Assembly: GCA_015179045.1 (NCBI GenBank) | Contig: WHUZ01000011.1 | Location: 1,178,001 to 1,242,000, forward strand | Direction: 5' to 3' | DNA from: Kalaharituber pfeilii | Taxonomy: Eukaryota > Ascomycota > Pezizomycetes > Pezizales > Pezizaceae | DNA length: 64,000 bases | Shown: in pieces, positions 63,301 through 64,000 of the stretch | How the letters are laid out: each line of letters begins with the position of its first letter | Numbering within the stretch: position 1 is the first letter of the stretch | The notes under the pieces: generated by a model | Databases searched by the model: none | What the model saw: only the letters and a program-made list of their open reading frames with translations | What the model was told of the DNA's origin: nothing | Translations under genes and position numbers: made by a program

Positions 63301-64000
63301 CTCGCAGAGTTCGCATACAATAACGCACAACATAGCTCCACCAAGACCTCACCTTTCTTCGCCAACTACGGCTTTCACCCCCTTGTTGATACCATCAATG
63401 AGGAGGAGGCCCTCAACGTACCCTCGGAGAACTCACAGGAGAATGGGAACGGATTCGCAAGGAACTGAACAAATCAATCGAACGAGCAGCTAAGTGGTAT
63501 GACCAACATCACGCCCAACAGCCAAACTTCAAGGAAGGAGACAAAGTCATGCTTAATGCCAAAAACATTCCGACAAAAAGACCTTCCAAGAAACTTGACG
63601 CTAAGTTGATCGGACCCTTCACTATCGAAAAAGCAATAGGCAAACGTTCCTTCAAGCTTAAGTTACCATACAACTTGAAGATACACCCTGTCTTTCACGT
63701 TTCACTGCTCGAACCGTTCAAAACATCCACTCTCAACCCTCTACCCGACTAACCATCCCTACTAATGCAAGAAGGCAAGGAAGAATACTTCATAGCCTCC
63801 ATCACTGATGTACGATACAATGGTACCAAGAAGACACTAGAGTACCTTGTGCAGTGGGAAGGTTATGGGCCCGAGGAGGCAACATGGGAAAGCCTAGGCG
63901 AACTATTAATGGATGATGGATCACCAGTGGATGCACTCAAAGAATTCCGCGAACGATACCCTGATAAAGAAAAACAAGCCGAATCAGGGCAACGAGGAAG
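60346..64000 (+). pseudogene. Gypsy Pol: protease, RT, RNase H, integrase, chromodomain; frameshifted and cut by window end
   Basis: Order: protease with catalytic [11 protein letters not shown] (about 60529); RT from [35 protein letters not shown], catalytic YIDD at 61581-61592; RNase H (ILETDASDFALGGILSQKQE near 62037, VYTDHDNL); integrase zinc finger HPLAGHLGIEKTTEL...CLECQRNK (about 62734-62860), core D in SMDFITELPP, D in SDRDPKF and E in DGQTERVNQTLEGYL; GPF module LIGPFTIEKAIGKRSFKLKL; and chromodomain EYFIASITDVRYNGTKKTLE, YLVQWEGYGPEEATWESL (63780-63900). All catalytic residues seem present. Breaks: one-base losses near 61335, 63086, 63305 and 63430, plus stops TAG at 63275 and TAA at 63750. 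The chromodomain marks a chromovirus, whose insertion is usually directed to heterochromatin. Confidence 0.88.
60355..60361 (+). other. Candidate -1 frameshift site at gag end
   Basis: GGAAAAC directly precedes the gag stop (60362-60364). The pol frame is -1 relative to gag and open from about 60346, so a shift within 60346-60364 would give Gag-Pol. The heptamer allows only wobble re-pairing of the first codon, so this is a candidate, not a consensus slippery site. Confidence 0.4.

Overview
The window is a repeat-dense stretch of a filamentous fungal genome. Evidence: short introns with fungal GT/CTAAC-type/AG signals, Tad-like LINEs that carry an RNase H domain, a chromodomain Ty3/gypsy element, Ty1/copia and MULE remains, MITEs and C-to-T nonsense changes in CpA context. 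A pezizomycete-type ascomycete would fit the transposon load, but that is a guess from general knowledge.

Layout. 1-17.2 kb: truncated LINEs of three families (called here LINE-A, LINE-B and LINE-C), many bounded by target-site duplications (TSDs). They surround an ankyrin relic (5.8 kb) and a Crinkler/RHS-type NTPase-nuclease pseudogene (8.1-10.9 kb) broken by five retroposon insertions. 17.2-24.7 kb: a 626-bp TIR element, an apparently intact spliced multi-membrane-span gene (19.4-20.9 kb), a solo LTR, and a MITE sitting in an 83-bp tandem repeat. 24.7-30.2 kb: a 2.5-3.0 kb macro-repeat in two tandem copies, built of degenerate ~51-bp monomers. 30.3-34.6 kb: a 1269-bp long-TIR element with a perfect 9-bp TSD, next to a decayed MULE transposase gene. 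35.6-36.0 kb: an intact small beta-trefoil-like gene. 37-38 kb: a Ty1/copia relic. 39-53.5 kb: two copies of an 830-850 bp MITE, more LINE pieces, a fold-back element and a Tc1-like TIR element. 57.6-64 kb: a Ty3/gypsy chromovirus with 5' LTR, self-priming signals, intact gag and a frameshifted pol; its 3' LTR lies outside the window.

The most unusual signal is a swarm of very short retroposon insertions: one RNA-hairpin-sized tail (about 35-45 nt) plus poly(A), flanked by 9-15 bp TSDs. There are two families. Tail-B equals the 3' end of LINE-B; tail-A shares its outer stem and end with LINE-A but has its own loop sequence. Nineteen copies have a matching TSD in this window. Their 5' ends fall at the 5' base of the predicted hairpin, not at random places. 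In tail-B the outer stem shows covariation (CTCGC/GCGAG versus ATCGC/GCGAT, also CCC/GGG versus CCT/AGG). Longer insertions with the same tail include 5'-truncated LINE-B copies and three copies of an ORF1-only element in which a gag-like C-terminus runs straight into the tail-B 3' end. Together these suggest LINE machineries that mobilise anything ending in a particular hairpin, down to the hairpin alone.
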